DNA of 64,000 bases from Candidatus Solibacter sp. (GCA_013822245.1 PNKE01000059.1:62001-126000), one strand, 5' to 3'; shown: positions 1-8,381, counted from the stretch's first letter. Made by a program: numbers and translations. Notes: generated by a model not told the origin, from the letters alone.

Positions 1-549
1 CGGGGGCGGCTGACGCTGCCGAAGTACATCGTGAATTCGACGGGCGACCAGTTTTTCCTGCCCGATTCGTGGCAGTTTTACTGGGACGATCTGAAGGGCG
101 AGAAGTACCTGCGGTATGTGCCGAATACGGATCACGGGGTGACGAGGCGGTCGGACGCCGGCGACAGTCTGGCGACGTATTATGCGTCGATCATCAACAA
201 CTGGAAGCGGCCGGAGTTTGACTGGTCGGTGGCCAGGGACGGCACGATTACGGTGAAGTCGAAGGAGAAGCCGTCGGCGGTGAAGCTGTGGCAGGCGCAC
301 AACCCGGATGCGCGCGATTTCCGGCTGGAGCGGATCGGTCCGGCGTACAAGAGCACGGATGTGGCGGAGACGGCGCCGAATACGTGGGTGGTGAAGACGC
401 CGGCGGTGGAGAAGGGCTGGGTGGCGTATTTCGTGGAGTTGACCTTCCCTGCCCCGGAGGGCATGGCGTGGAAGTTCACAACGGGCGTAAAGGTGATGCC
501 GGACGCGTATCCGTTCCCGGCGCCGGATTTCGCGGCGGCGACGAAATAG
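1..549 (+). CDS. PhoPQ-activated pathogenicity-related family protein, C-terminal part (partial at window edge)
   Basis: The reading frame is open from base 1 and ends with TAG at 547-549, so the gene starts outside the window. A GTG at 31 lies inside the conserved block and is probably not the true start. The visible 182 residues carry the pattern PKYIVNSTGDQFFLP...YWDDLKGEKYLRYVPNTDHG, which I recognise from the PqaA/PhoPQ-related (PF10142) family of alpha/beta-hydrolase-like secreted proteins. The Asp of GDQFF and the His of NTDHG sit where the Asp/His of a hydrolase triad would lie (inference). A beta-sandwich-like tail follows. The biochemical role of the family is poorly known. The next gene starts 54 bases downstream on the same strand and may be co-transcribed. 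Confidence 0.8.
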   Translation, partial: RGRLTLPKYIVNSTGDQFFLPDSWQFYWDDLKGEKYLRYVPNTDHGVTRRSDAGDSLATYYASIINNWKRPEFDWSVARDGTITVKSKEKPSAVKLWQAHNPDARDFRLERIGPAYKSTDVAETAPNTWVVKTPAVEKGWVAYFVELTFPAPEGMAWKFTTGVKVMPDAYPFPAPDFAAATK

Positions 550-603
550 CGCCCGGCCCCGATCCGGCCCCGGCGCGGATGGCAATGACAGTCAGGAGAA
601 GGC

Positions 604-1794
604 ATGAAGATGGTAGTGGCGCTTGGATTGGCTTTGATGGTAGCCACCGCGGCGGCCGGCGCGCCGAAGGTGCGGCAGGTGGGTCCGAAGGCGAAGTTCA
701 AGACTCCGTGCAAGGCCTTCGCGGCGGCGGGCAACGGCGACGTCATCGAGATCGACGCCAGGGGGGACTACACGGGCGACGTCTGCAGCATCGGGAGGGA
801 CCGGCTTACGATCCGGGGCGTCAACGGCAGGCCGAAGATCGACGCGGCGGGCAAGGCAGCCGAGGGCAAGGCGATCTGGGTGGTGAAGGGCAGCGGGACG
901 GTGGTGGACAACATCGAGTTCAGTGGAACGGCGGTGCCGTCGAACAACGGGGCCGGCATCCGGCTGGAGGGCAAGGATCTGACGGTGTTGAACTGCTATT
1001 TCCATCACAACCAGAACGGGATACTGACGACGTGGGATGTGGGCGAGGTGAGGGTGGAGCACAGCGAGTTCGGCTGGAACGGCCATTTGAACGGGCTGGC
1101 GCACAACATTTACGCCGGCGCGACGGCGCGGTTTGTCCTGCATGCGAGTTACATGCACCATACGGTGGGCGGCAACGCGGTGAAGTCCAGGGCGGTGGAG
1201 AACCTGATCACGTACAACCGGATTTCGCAGGAGACGGGCAACGGGAGCTACGAACTCGACATCTCGGAAGGCGGCAAGGCGCTGGTGATGGGCAACGTGA
1301 TCCAGCAGGGCGTGGAGTCGGTGAACGAGCACATGATCACGTTCGGGATGGAGAAGACGCGGCCGGAATCGCGGATGCTGCTGGTGCACAACACGATCGT
1401 CAACATCCGGCCGAACGCGAGGTTTTTCCTGCATGGCCCGGCGGCGATGATCGAGGCGCGGAACAACATCTTCGCCGGGCCGGGCGAACTGAATCTGCGC
1501 AATGCGGCGCTGCCGCCCGGCAACGTCAGGGACCTGGAGATGCGGTTCGCGGATGCTGGGGCGCACGACTACGCCCTGGCCGCGGGATCGCCCGCCATCG
1601 ACGCGGGTGAAGACGCGGGTGAGTGGGAGGGCAAGCCGGTGGCGCCGGAGTGGCAGTACGTCAGGCCTGGCTGCATCCAGGCCCGGGCCGCCAATGGGCG
1701 GATGGATGCGGGGGCGATCGAGTCCGGGCGGAATGACGCTGCCGCGGTTTGCACGGCGCCGTTGCCGCCGCCGGCGCCGGGCAAGAAAAAGTAA
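604..1794 (+). CDS. secreted right-handed parallel beta-helix repeat protein
   Basis: 396 residues starting at an ATG preceded by an AGGAGAAGG ribosome-binding site. Residues 1-19 form a signal peptide (Lys-rich start, hydrophobic core, Ala-rich cleavage region). The body shows the rhythm of pectate-lyase-like parallel beta-helices: an 'I.VKGSGTVVDNIEFSG' rung, then 'LNCYFHHNQNGI', 'VEHSEFGWNG', 'LHASYMHHT', 'VMGNVIQQG', 'LVHNTIVN' and 'EARNNIFAG'. The C-terminal 'AAGSPAIDAG' motif is common at the end of such helices. A role in binding or cleaving polysaccharide outside the cell is likely, but no catalytic residues can be assigned. The stop is 13 bases from the convergent ABC ATPase gene. 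Confidence 0.85.
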   Translation: MKMVVALGLALMVATAAAGAPKVRQVGPKAKFKTPCKAFAAAGNGDVIEIDARGDYTGDVCSIGRDRLTIRGVNGRPKIDAAGKAAEGKAIWVVKGSGTVVDNIEFSGTAVPSNNGAGIRLEGKDLTVLNCYFHHNQNGILTTWDVGEVRVEHSEFGWNGHLNGLAHNIYAGATARFVLHASYMHHTVGGNAVKSRAVENLITYNRISQETGNGSYELDISEGGKALVMGNVIQQGVESVNEHMITFGMEKTRPESRMLLVHNTIVNIRPNARFFLHGPAAMIEARNNIFAGPGELNLRNAALPPGNVRDLEMRFADAGAHDYALAAGSPAIDAGEDAGEWEGKPVAPEWQYVRPGCIQARAANGRMDAGAIESGRNDAAAVCTAPLPPPAPGKKK

Positions 1795-1807
1795 CGGCCG
1801 CTTCGGT

Positions 1808-2587
1808 TCAGAACATCTGGTAGAAGCCGTCGAATTCCTCGACGCGCACGGCGACGCCGAAAAGGCCGCTGAGCGTGGGCGCGGTGAGGGATTCGCGCTT
1901 GGGTCCGTCAAGCCAGACGCGGCCGTCCTTGAGGCAGATGACGCGATCGATCTCCGGGACGATGTCGGGCAGGTGGTGGGTGACGAGAAGAAGTCCGATG
2001 CCCTCGGCGGCGAGGCGGCGGACGGCGGCGCGGAGTTCGTGCTGGGAGCGGATGTCGAGGCTGTTGGCGGGTTCGTCGAGCAGCAGGGCTTTGGGTTCAT
2101 GGACCAGGGCGCGGGCGATGACGGCGCGGCGGACCTCGCCGGACGACATTTCGGTCATCTGGCGGTGGGCGAGATGGGTGATTTCCAGCAGTTGCATGAG
2201 TTCGGCGGCGCGGGCGCGCATGGCGGGGGTGACGGCGTGGTTGGGCCAGACGCCGATGGAGGAGAAGAAGCCTGAAAGGACTGTCTCTTCAACGGTATAG
2301 GGCTGGATGCAGCGGTCGGCGAGGTCGTTTGTGACGATGCCGAGCAGGGCACGGAGGTCGAAGACGTTCCAGATGTCCTGGCCGAAGATGCGCAGGCGGC
2401 TGGCGGGTCCGGCGAGGGGGTAGCATTCGCGGGTGATGGCCTTAATGAAGGTGGACTTGCCGCTGCCGTTGGGACCGAGGATGGCGACGTGTTCGCCGGG
2501 CTGAATGGAAAGAGTCACGCCACGCAGGGCGAGGTTGCCGGAGCGGGAGATGGAGACGTTTTCGAATTCGATGAGAGGGAGTTGCAC
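1808..2587 (-). CDS. ABC transporter ATP-binding protein
   Basis: ATPase subunit of an ABC system of about 259 residues from a GTG at 2587. The Walker A motif GPNGSGKST is at residues 38-46, the signature MSSGEVRRA at about 145, and Walker B ALLLDEPANSLD at about 165, followed by the H-loop LLVTHHLPD. The frame stays open to a TTG at 2689, but the extra residues are low-complexity and would overlap the divergent gene, so I prefer the GTG beside the 'LIEFENVS' domain start. No permease or binding protein is adjacent, so the substrate is unknown. The single-domain form with a conserved 'RDLFGV'-like tail resembles stand-alone YlmA/ModF-type ATPases (weak inference). Confidence 0.85.
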   Translation of the reverse strand: MQLPLIEFENVSISRSGNLALRGVTLSIQPGEHVAILGPNGSGKSTFIKAITRECYPLAGPASRLRIFGQDIWNVFDLRALLGIVTNDLADRCIQPYTVEETVLSGFFSSIGVWPNHAVTPAMRARAAELMQLLEITHLAHRQMTEMSSGEVRRAVIARALVHEPKALLLDEPANSLDIRSQHELRAAVRRLAAEGIGLLLVTHHLPDIVPEIDRVICLKDGRVWLDGPKRESLTAPTLSGLFGVAVRVEEFDGFYQMF

Positions 2588-2688
2588 AGCATCCAATTTA
2601 GCGGCTCGGCCGGGACGGCGGGCATTCGGCTCTGCGATCGGAGCGAACAAAGGGGTCCAGTTTGGCGTACTCTTCTGTTGAGACGCCA

Positions 2689-3288
2689 ATGGACGCCATC
2701 ACTTTACTGGGAACGGCCTTGGGCCTGGGCTTTGCCGCGGGATTGCGGCTGTATGCGACGGTGCTGGCGCTGGGGTTGGCGCTGCGGTACGAACTGCTGA
2801 CGCTGCCGGCGGCGTTGAAGCCGCTGGAGATGCTGGCCCACCCGGTGGTGATCGGGGTGGCGGCGGTGATGTATGTGGCCGAGTTCATCAGCGACAAGAT
2901 CCCGTGGTTCGACTCGGCGTGGGACGCAGTGCATACCTTCATCCGGCCGGTTGGAGCGGCGGCGCTGGGGTTTGCGGCGTTTTCGGAGATCGATCCGTTG
3001 ATGAGGACGGTTCTGGTGCTGGTGTGCGGGGGGGTGGCGCTGACCTCGCATGCATCGAAGGCGGCGACGCGGGTGGCGGTGAACCATAGTCCCGAACCAT
3101 TCTCGAACTGGGGATTGAGCCTGGCCGGAGACGCCGCCGTGCCGGCGATGGTGTGGCTGACGATGACGAATCCGCTGGTGGTGGGGGCGGTGGTGCTGGT
3201 GGCCATGGTTGCCGCCGTCTGGCTGATCCGGAAGACGCTGCGACTGCTCGGCGAGGGGTTGTCGGAGCTGCGGCGGAGGTTCGCGTAG
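2689..3288 (+). CDS. DUF4126 family integral membrane protein
   Basis: 199 residues from ATG 2689. An upstream TTG at 2662 adds nine atypical residues, so I did not use it. About five hydrophobic segments are visible: 5-25, 32-45, 58-75, 92-125 and 155-185. The motifs 'GLRLYATVL', 'EFISDKIPWFDSAWDAVHTFIRPVGAAAL' region, 'HASKAATRVAVNHSPEPFSN' and 'SLAGD' match the DUF4126 family (known from the family pattern, not searched). Its function is unknown. It is divergent from the ABC ATPase, and the two start codons are only about 100 bases apart, so the promoters must overlap the intervening region. Confidence 0.8.
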   Translation: MDAITLLGTALGLGFAAGLRLYATVLALGLALRYELLTLPAALKPLEMLAHPVVIGVAAVMYVAEFISDKIPWFDSAWDAVHTFIRPVGAAALGFAAFSEIDPLMRTVLVLVCGGVALTSHASKAATRVAVNHSPEPFSNWGLSLAGDAAVPAMVWLTMTNPLVVGAVVLVAMVAAVWLIRKTLRLLGEGLSELRRRFA

Positions 3289-3500
3289 CCGGTATTGCTC
3301 AGCGGCAGGCGGGGCGGTTTAGAGCCCAGGCCAGAAGGGCCAAAAATGGTTGACCAAACGAAGTCCCGGAGCCGGGGTTGTCGTGCAACTGCTTTATTTT
3401 CAATATATTAGATTATTCTACACAAATCCGATAGGAATGAATGAGATTGCGTTCATGGGGCGGGGCCGGGCTGGACGGGGCCGGATGGGCGTTCGGGGTG

Positions 3501-3540
3501 GAAAGGGGACGCGTAGAATTTCACGGAGAATCCTACGTAA
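3501..3540 (+). repeat. 40-bp direct repeat, copy 1
   Basis: This copy begins GAAAGGGGACGCGTAGAATT and ends with TCACGGAGAATCCTACGTAA. It is identical to 3591-3630 with a period of 90 bases. Inside it, CGTAG (3512-3516) can pair with CTACG near the 3' end, and ATT with AAT further in. It is therefore an imperfect hairpin of the REP/RAYT-associated type (inference from form). Confidence 0.75.
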
Positions 3541-3590
3541 TGCGGGGGAGGAGGCGCGGGCTGGGGCGGGGTTGGGAGAGGCGCGTGGCA

Positions 3591-3630
3591 GAAAGGGGAC
3601 GCGTAGAATTTCACGGAGAATCCTACGTAA
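3591..3630 (+). repeat. 40-bp direct repeat, copy 2
   Basis: Exact second copy of 3501-3540, separated from it by 50 bases of G-rich sequence. Both copies are followed by a similar purine-rich tract (GCGGGGGAGGAGGCG against AGAGGGGGAGGAGCG), so the true repeated unit may be longer and degraded. Confidence 0.75.
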
Positions 3631-3701
3631 AGAGGGGGAGGAGCGGGATGGGGGGAGGGTATCCCGGAAGGGGCGGGCGGATGCGGGATGATGCCGGCTG
3701 G

Positions 3702-4922
3702 CTAACAGGGCTGCGAGGAGACCACCGTGACAAGGCCATCGGTGAGGAGGCTGTGGCAGCCGGGGCCGGCGTGGCTGCCGGCCCGGACAACCGCGCCTTC
3801 GGGGATATGGACGCCGGCATCGACGATGACGCGGCTGAGACGGGCGTAGCGGCCGACGGTGGCTCCGGGCAGCAGGATGGAGTCCTCGATTTCGCAGAAG
3901 CTGTTGACGCGGACGCCGGGCGACAGGATTGAGCGATGGACGCGGCCGCCGGAGATGATGACGCCGGGCGAGACGATGGAATCTGTGGCGACGCCCATGC
4001 GGCGGCCTTCCTGGGCGAAGACGAATTTGGCGGGCGGGGACTGGGGCATACGGGTGCGCAGGGGCCAGCGGGCGTCGTAGAGGTTGAATTCGGGGTTGAC
4101 GCTGACGAGGTCCATGTTGGCGTCGAAGTAGGCGTCGAGGGTGCCGACGTCGCGCCAGTAGAGGGCGGATTTGTCGTTGAGGTCGTGGAAATCGTAGGCG
4201 GCGACGGGGCAGGATGAGATGAGCCGGGGCAGGACGTCGTGGCCGAAGTCGTGGGAAGAGCCGGGTGCGGCGGCGTCGGCGCGGAGGGCCTCGAGAAGGA
4301 CTTCGGCCTTGAACAGGTAGATACCCATGGAAGCGCTGACCATGAGGGGGTTGAAGCCGGAGATGCAGGGGTTGCCGTGCGCGGGTTTCTCCTCGAAACC
4401 GCGGCAGAGCGAGGTGGAGGGGTCGACATCGAGGATTCCGAAGCGGGAGGCGTGCTGGGGAGCGATCTGGATGGTGGCGATGGTGGCCGAGGCGCCGGAG
4501 GAGAGGTGCCAGTCGATCATCTCGCGGTAGTCCATTTTGTAGATATGGTCGCCGGAGAGGATGAGGACGAGTTCGGGGCGCTCCTGTTCGATGGATTCGA
4601 TGTTCTGGTAGACGGCGTCGGCGGTGCCGAGGTACCAGTCCGAGTGGATGCGCTTCATCGGCGGAAGCACTTCGAGGTATTCGCCGAGTTCACGGGAGAA
4701 GATATTCCAGCCCTCGCGCAGGTGGCGGTGCAGGACGAGCGACTTGTACTGGGTCATGACGAGGATGCGGCGCAAGGCGGAGTTGACGATGTTGGAGAGG
4801 GTGAAATCGACGATGCGGTAGTGGCCGCCGAAGGGCACGGCGGGCTTGGCGAGGGAGTGCGTCAGGGGTTGAAGGCGCTCGCCGGCGCCACCGGCCAGCA
4901 GGATGGTGAGGACGTCCTTCAT
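3702..4922 (-). CDS. glgC: glucose-1-phosphate adenylyltransferase
   Basis: This enzyme makes ADP-glucose from glucose-1-phosphate and ATP, the committed step of bacterial glycogen synthesis. The 406-residue product opens with the nucleotidyltransferase signature 'ILLAGGAGERLQPLT' and continues with 'AKPAVPFGGHYRIVDFTLSNIVNS' elements, 'WYLGTADAVYQN' and 'LSGDHIYKMDY', then a left-handed beta-helix C-terminus with hexapeptide-like repeats. The start at 4922 (MKDVLTI) fits the family. A second in-frame ATG at 4934 adds four residues and cannot be excluded; the GGAGG sits only two bases from 4922. No other glg gene is adjacent. Confidence 0.93.
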   Translation of the reverse strand: MKDVLTILLAGGAGERLQPLTHSLAKPAVPFGGHYRIVDFTLSNIVNSALRRILVMTQYKSLVLHRHLREGWNIFSRELGEYLEVLPPMKRIHSDWYLGTADAVYQNIESIEQERPELVLILSGDHIYKMDYREMIDWHLSSGASATIATIQIAPQHASRFGILDVDPSTSLCRGFEEKPAHGNPCISGFNPLMVSASMGIYLFKAEVLLEALRADAAAPGSSHDFGHDVLPRLISSCPVAAYDFHDLNDKSALYWRDVGTLDAYFDANMDLVSVNPEFNLYDARWPLRTRMPQSPPAKFVFAQEGRRMGVATDSIVSPGVIISGGRVHRSILSPGVRVNSFCEIEDSILLPGATVGRYARLSRVIVDAGVHIPEGAVVRAGSHAGPGCHSLLTDGLVTVVSSQPC

Positions 4923-5252
4923 TGCCTCCAGCATACGCTGGCGCGAGGCGCCAGGGCACCCGGCTCAACATGGCGGCCGGCGAGAGTTGCGTTGCCGCCG
5001 GCCCCGGCGGCTGGCCGGGCATTCCGGTCCCAACCGGGATTGAAGGACAGCATGTCGTTCCCGAACATGCCCTGAAATAGCCCGATGGCGTGGCTGCCGA
5101 TTATCGACGATGAACCAGCCGCGCGCGGATTGCAGGCGCTGATCGTGCCGGGCGCTGCCCACGGGGCCAGGCATCCGGCGTGGCAGGAAATGCGGGCGAG
5201 GCGGAAACGGCGGAGATGACGCCATAGGAGAAGGCCGCGTTGCCCCGGGACG
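4923..5252. other. intergenic, possible decayed coding sequence
   Basis: No intact gene is seen. On the minus strand, short protein-like stretches appear in different frames, for example 'FRSSAVTSRGNAAFSYGV' near 5210-5270 and 'LFQGMFGNDMLSFNPGWD' near 5030-5085. They are not joined in one frame. This is what a frameshifted gene continuing from the small signal-peptide ORF at 5253-5408 would look like, but it could be chance in GC-rich DNA. Confidence 0.25.
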
Positions 5253-5408
5253 TTACCGCGCTGGAGCGGAAGATGAGTGACTGGGAGATCCAGCGGCAGA
5301 GGCAGCAGCAGAGGCGGAGGGGGCGGGCGGCGGGTTCAGGCTGGGCGAGTTGCCGGTGATGTAGGCCAGCGCCGAGGCCAGCAGCACTGCGATGATGATG
5401 GGTCTCAT
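5253..5408 (-). CDS. small secreted protein, 51 residues, unknown function
   Basis: The ATG at 5408 is preceded by AGAAAGG at good spacing. The product begins MRPIIIAVLLASALAYITG, a clear signal peptide or single membrane anchor, and continues with a Pro/Ala/Ser-rich tail (about 30 residues, 'NPPPAPSASAAAS...'). It lies 62 bases downstream of sthA on the same strand. The low-complexity tail could be a real linker, or the result of a frameshift that cut off a longer secreted protein whose pieces lie at 4960-5270. I do not recognise a family. Confidence 0.45.
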   Translation of the reverse strand: MRPIIIAVLLASALAYITGNSPSLNPPPAPSASAAASAAGSPSHSSSAPAR

Positions 5409-5470
5409 AACAGCCTTTCTGTGAGTAAAGACGCTGGGGGAGGGGCAAAGGATGACAGGAATTGAATTGT

Positions 5471-6919
5471 TTACGCCTGCGGCTCGGGCATTTTGCCGTA
5501 GACATGGCCAAGGCGGTTGATGCCGTCGAAGGCGGCGGTCTTGTAGCATTCGGCCAGGGTGGGGTAGTTGAAAACGGCTTCGACGAAGTAATCGAGTTTG
5601 CCGCCAAAAGCCAGCACGGCCTGGCCGATGTGGACCAGTTCGCTGGCGCCCTCGCCGATGATGTGAACACCGAGCAGCTTGCGGGAGTCGGAATCGAAGA
5701 GCATTTTCAGAAGGCCGGTGGTGTCGCCGATGATCTGGCCGCGGGCGATTTCGCGGTAGCGGGCCTTGCCGACCTCGTAGGGGATGCCGGCCTGGGTGAG
5801 TTCCTCCTCGGTCTTGCCGACCATGGAGATTTCGGGGATGGTGTAGATGCCGTAAGGGAACAGGCCGGGGACCGAGGTGGCCTGGAAGCCGAAGGCATAA
5901 CAGGCGGCCACGCGGCCCTGCTCCATGGAAGTGGAGGCGAGTGACGGGAAACCGATGACGTCGCCCACGGCATAGATGTGGGGGCAGGAGGTCTGATAGC
6001 AGGAGTTGACGCTGATGCGGCCGCGCGAGTCGGCGCAGAGGCCGGCATTTTCGAGATCGAGGCAGGCGGTGTTGCCGGTGCGGCCGATCGAATAGAGGGC
6101 CTTGTCGGAGACGATCTGCTTGCCCGATTCGAGAAGGATGCGGACCTTGCCGCCGCATTCGTCCTCGATCAGTTCGACGCCGGCCACCGATTCGTTGAGC
6201 CGCATGGTGACGCGGTTTTCGCGCATGTGATAGGCGAGGGTGTCGACGATTTCGCCGTCGACGAAGGGGAGCATGCGGTCGCGGCGGTCGACGAGGGTGA
6301 CGCGGGCGCCGAGGGTGGCGAAGATGGAGGCGTACTCGGCTCCGATGACGCCGGCGCCGATGACGGTGAGCGTGCGGGGGAGTTCGTCGAGGTGGAGAAT
6401 GTCGTCGGAGATGAGGACGCGGCGGCCGTCGATGGGGATGTGGGGATCGCGGGTGGCCTCGGTGCCGGTGGCGATCATGATCTTGTGCGCGGTGACACGG
6501 CGCTCGCCGGCGCCATCGACGGATTCGAGCAGCAAGGCATTGGGCCCGGTGAAGCGGGCGGAGGCGGTGAGCACCTCGACGCGGTTGCGGAGCAACTGGT
6601 GGCGGGTGACGTCGATTTCGTGGCGGATGACGGATTCGACGCGCTGGAGCAGGTCCTGCATCGTGATGCGGCGCTTCACGGTGTGGGAGAGGCCATAGAA
6701 CTGGCGTTCACGGTAGCCGGAGAGGTCGAGGGCCGCCTCGCGGAGGGTTTTCGACGGGATCGTGCCGGTATTCACGGAGACGCCGCCGAGGACGCTCTTG
6801 CGCTCGACAACGGCGACCTTGAGCCCGAGTTTGGCGGCCTGGATGGCCGCTTTCTGTCCAGCCGGGCCGGATCCTATGACAAGGAGGTCGTAGTCAAAAT
6901 GGTGCTGATCTGAACCCAT
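5471..6919 (-). CDS. sthA: Si-specific NAD(P)+ transhydrogenase (soluble pyridine nucleotide transhydrogenase)
   Basis: FAD flavoprotein that moves reducing equivalents between NADPH and NAD+ in the cytosol. The product is 482 residues. An FAD-binding GSGPAGQKAA motif lies at about 16-25. 'GGVSVNTGTIPSKTLREA' at about 45-62 is diagnostic: SthA lacks the CxxxxC redox disulfide that lipoamide dehydrogenases carry here. A second Rossmann motif (VIGAGVIGAEYAS) and a C-terminal dimerisation domain follow. The start at ATG 6919 (MGSDQHH) gives the family's usual N-terminus; the frame is open further upstream but with low-complexity residues. It stands alone apart from the small ORF downstream. Confidence 0.93.
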   Translation of the reverse strand: MGSDQHHFDYDLLVIGSGPAGQKAAIQAAKLGLKVAVVERKSVLGGVSVNTGTIPSKTLREAALDLSGYRERQFYGLSHTVKRRITMQDLLQRVESVIRHEIDVTRHQLLRNRVEVLTASARFTGPNALLLESVDGAGERRVTAHKIMIATGTEATRDPHIPIDGRRVLISDDILHLDELPRTLTVIGAGVIGAEYASIFATLGARVTLVDRRDRMLPFVDGEIVDTLAYHMRENRVTMRLNESVAGVELIEDECGGKVRILLESGKQIVSDKALYSIGRTGNTACLDLENAGLCADSRGRISVNSCYQTSCPHIYAVGDVIGFPSLASTSMEQGRVAACYAFGFQATSVPGLFPYGIYTIPEISMVGKTEEELTQAGIPYEVGKARYREIARGQIIGDTTGLLKMLFDSDSRKLLGVHIIGEGASELVHIGQAVLAFGGKLDYFVEAVFNYPTLAECYKTAAFDGINRLGHVYGKMPEPQA

Positions 6920-7032
6920 CGCCCTACCGGCCTGGCGCCCGAGAGCCGCCGCATCCGTCCCATTGATTCTAGCAGCAGACGCCGCCGCGGCCCCGGCGCA
7001 GAGCCCGGGGCGCCGACGGCGGGGCATTGACG

Positions 7033-7392
7033 CTACTCTTCAACGATTTCGACGCGCACAGGCTGCTCGATGAGCTTCGGTTCCTTGCCGCGCGTCAGCA
7101 GCATGAGCTTATAGCGGACGCCGGCGGCGACCTTGGGCGGGATCTTGCACTTGATCGAAGTGGCGGACTGCTCGATCATCGGGGTCTTGATATCGTTGGT
7201 CCCGTCGGTGAAATAGAGCTCGGCGACATTCTCCTTGCCGATGTTTTCACCGGTGATGACGATCTCGGTCCCGACCTTCCCGCTCATGGGCTCCACCGAC
7301 GTGAAGCGCGGGATGACTTCCTGGCCGGACAGCAGCGGCGCGAGACAGATGAAGAACGCGGCCGCGAGGATGAGTTTGAGGGATAACCGCAT
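7033..7392 (-). CDS. secreted IPT/TIG-domain protein
   Basis: 119 residues with a signal peptide at 1-23 (hydrophobic core LILAAAFFICLAPLL, cleavage after SGQ). The mature part is one IPT/TIG immunoglobulin-like fold: 'PRFTSVEPMSGKVGTEIVITGENIGKENVAELYF' is the classic opening, and 'IKCKIPPKVAAGVRYKLMLLT' the closing strand region. Such domains are adhesive or structural modules of surface proteins; here one stands alone. It lies between sthA and a response regulator, all on the minus strand. Confidence 0.8.
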   Translation of the reverse strand: MRLSLKLILAAAFFICLAPLLSGQEVIPRFTSVEPMSGKVGTEIVITGENIGKENVAELYFTDGTNDIKTPMIEQSATSIKCKIPPKVAAGVRYKLMLLTRGKEPKLIEQPVRVEIVEE

Positions 7393-7482
7393 CTGAAATT
7401 CCTCCCGTCTTGATCCTAGGCAACCCGCGCCAGAAAAGCAAGCGCTTTGGTCAGGATTGCCCGATGGCCGGAGCGGAGAGGG

Positions 7483-8232
7483 TCAGGCCCCGCTGTCGGG
7501 CAGGTGCAGGCCCTTGTGGATGGCGTAGAGGGCGAGTTCGAGCCTGTCGCTGACGCCCAGTTTGTCGAAGATGTTGTGGAGGTGGTTTTTAACGGTCTGC
7601 TCGCTGATGAACATCTTCTCGGCCATTTCCTTGTTTTTATAGCCCTGGGCGACGAAACCGACGATTTCGCGTTCGCGGTTGCTGAGCGGCGAGCGTTCGC
7701 GCACCCTGCCGGAGGAGCCGCCGGGGCCGCCGTCCAGCGGGGAGGCGAACTGCCGCATGACGGCGGCGGTGGTGTGCGAGTCGAGCCAGATTTCGCCGTT
7801 GTAGACCTTGCGGATGCTCTTGACGATGAGATCCGCGGAGGTCTGCTTGAGCACGATGCCCGAACAGCCGAGTTTCATCGCCTGGACGAACTCGTTTTTG
7901 TCCTCCGAGGCCGTGAGGATGATGACACGGGCCTTCGATCCAGTGTGCTGAAGGGTTTGGAGGGCGCCGAGGCCGTCGAGGTTCGGCATGCGGAGGTCGA
8001 GCAGGATGACGTCGGGCTGCGACAGGCTGGCTTTGTCGAGCAGGTCACGGCCGTCGCAGGCCTCGCCGACGACGTCAATGTCTTCCTCGAGCAGGAGGAG
8101 TTTGCGCAAGCCTTCACGGACGATCGGGTGATCGTCGGCAATCATCACCTTAATCTTCCGCGGCGCGCTCTGAGCGCCGTCAGCCGAAGCCGACAGGTTT
8201 TCGTTTGTTATGGGGGTTGCCGGGTTGGCCAT
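7483..8232 (-). CDS. NarL/FixJ-family response regulator
   Basis: 249 residues. After a disordered start of about 25 residues comes a receiver domain: acidic pair DDH at about 34-36, phospho-acceptor Asp in 'VILLDLRMPNLDG', Thr in 'IILTASED', and Lys in 'GIVLKQTS'. A LuxR-type helix-turn-helix follows at about 180-240 ('LSNREREIVGFVAQGYKNKEMAEKMFISEQTVKNHLHNIF' region). It should be a phosphorylation-controlled transcription factor. No histidine kinase is adjacent, so the partner is encoded elsewhere. Paired inverted repeats lie upstream of the start (8281-8339). Confidence 0.9.
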   Translation of the reverse strand: MANPATPITNENLSASADGAQSAPRKIKVMIADDHPIVREGLRKLLLLEEDIDVVGEACDGRDLLDKASLSQPDVILLDLRMPNLDGLGALQTLQHTGSKARVIILTASEDKNEFVQAMKLGCSGIVLKQTSADLIVKSIRKVYNGEIWLDSHTTAAVMRQFASPLDGGPGGSSGRVRERSPLSNREREIVGFVAQGYKNKEMAEKMFISEQTVKNHLHNIFDKLGVSDRLELALYAIHKGLHLPDSGA

Positions 8233-8280
8233 AGTGATGCCTCAGTCCTTGTCTTTGATTTTAGAGGCAGTTCCAGTACC

Positions 8281-8339
8281 CGGCAATCTGAGGTAACACT
8301 TAGTATGCATGCCGGGATTGCCGTAAGTCGGACTAAGTG
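8281..8339. promoter_or_regulatory. two interleaved inverted repeats upstream of the response regulator
   Basis: CGGCAATC (8281-8288) is the exact reverse complement of GATTGCCG (8316-8323). CACTTAG (8297-8303) is the exact reverse complement of CTAAGTG (8333-8339). The two pairs interleave rather than nest, so they suggest protein-binding half-sites or a pseudoknot-like fold rather than one hairpin. They lie between the divergent-facing 5' end of the regulator (8232) and the 3' end of the winged-helix gene (8382). The function is unproven. Confidence 0.35.
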
Positions 8340-8381
8340 ATTCACCCGTCCCCTCTTATACGGCAGCCACCCGACGCCGGA

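Larger units (their letters stand above)
3289..3701. other. intergenic, AT-rich island followed by repeat pair
   Basis: No convincing gene lies in these 413 bases. Bases about 3387-3445 are strikingly AT-rich for this genome (runs such as TTTATTTTCAATATATTAG). They are followed by G-rich low-complexity sequence holding two identical 40-base copies, listed separately. Short frames that cross the copies translate the repeat and look non-genic. This is probably a remnant of a mobile or repetitive element between two convergent genes. Confidence 0.5.

Noticed and set aside
288-1610. 440-codon open frame on the plus strand across two genes
   Set aside because: Gly/Arg-rich composition and complete overlap with the beta-helix gene in another frame; a shadow of GC-rich coding DNA.
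592-2100. 502-codon frame on the minus strand
   Set aside because: Overlaps the beta-helix gene and the ABC ATPase; residues are Arg/Pro/His-rich with no domain pattern.
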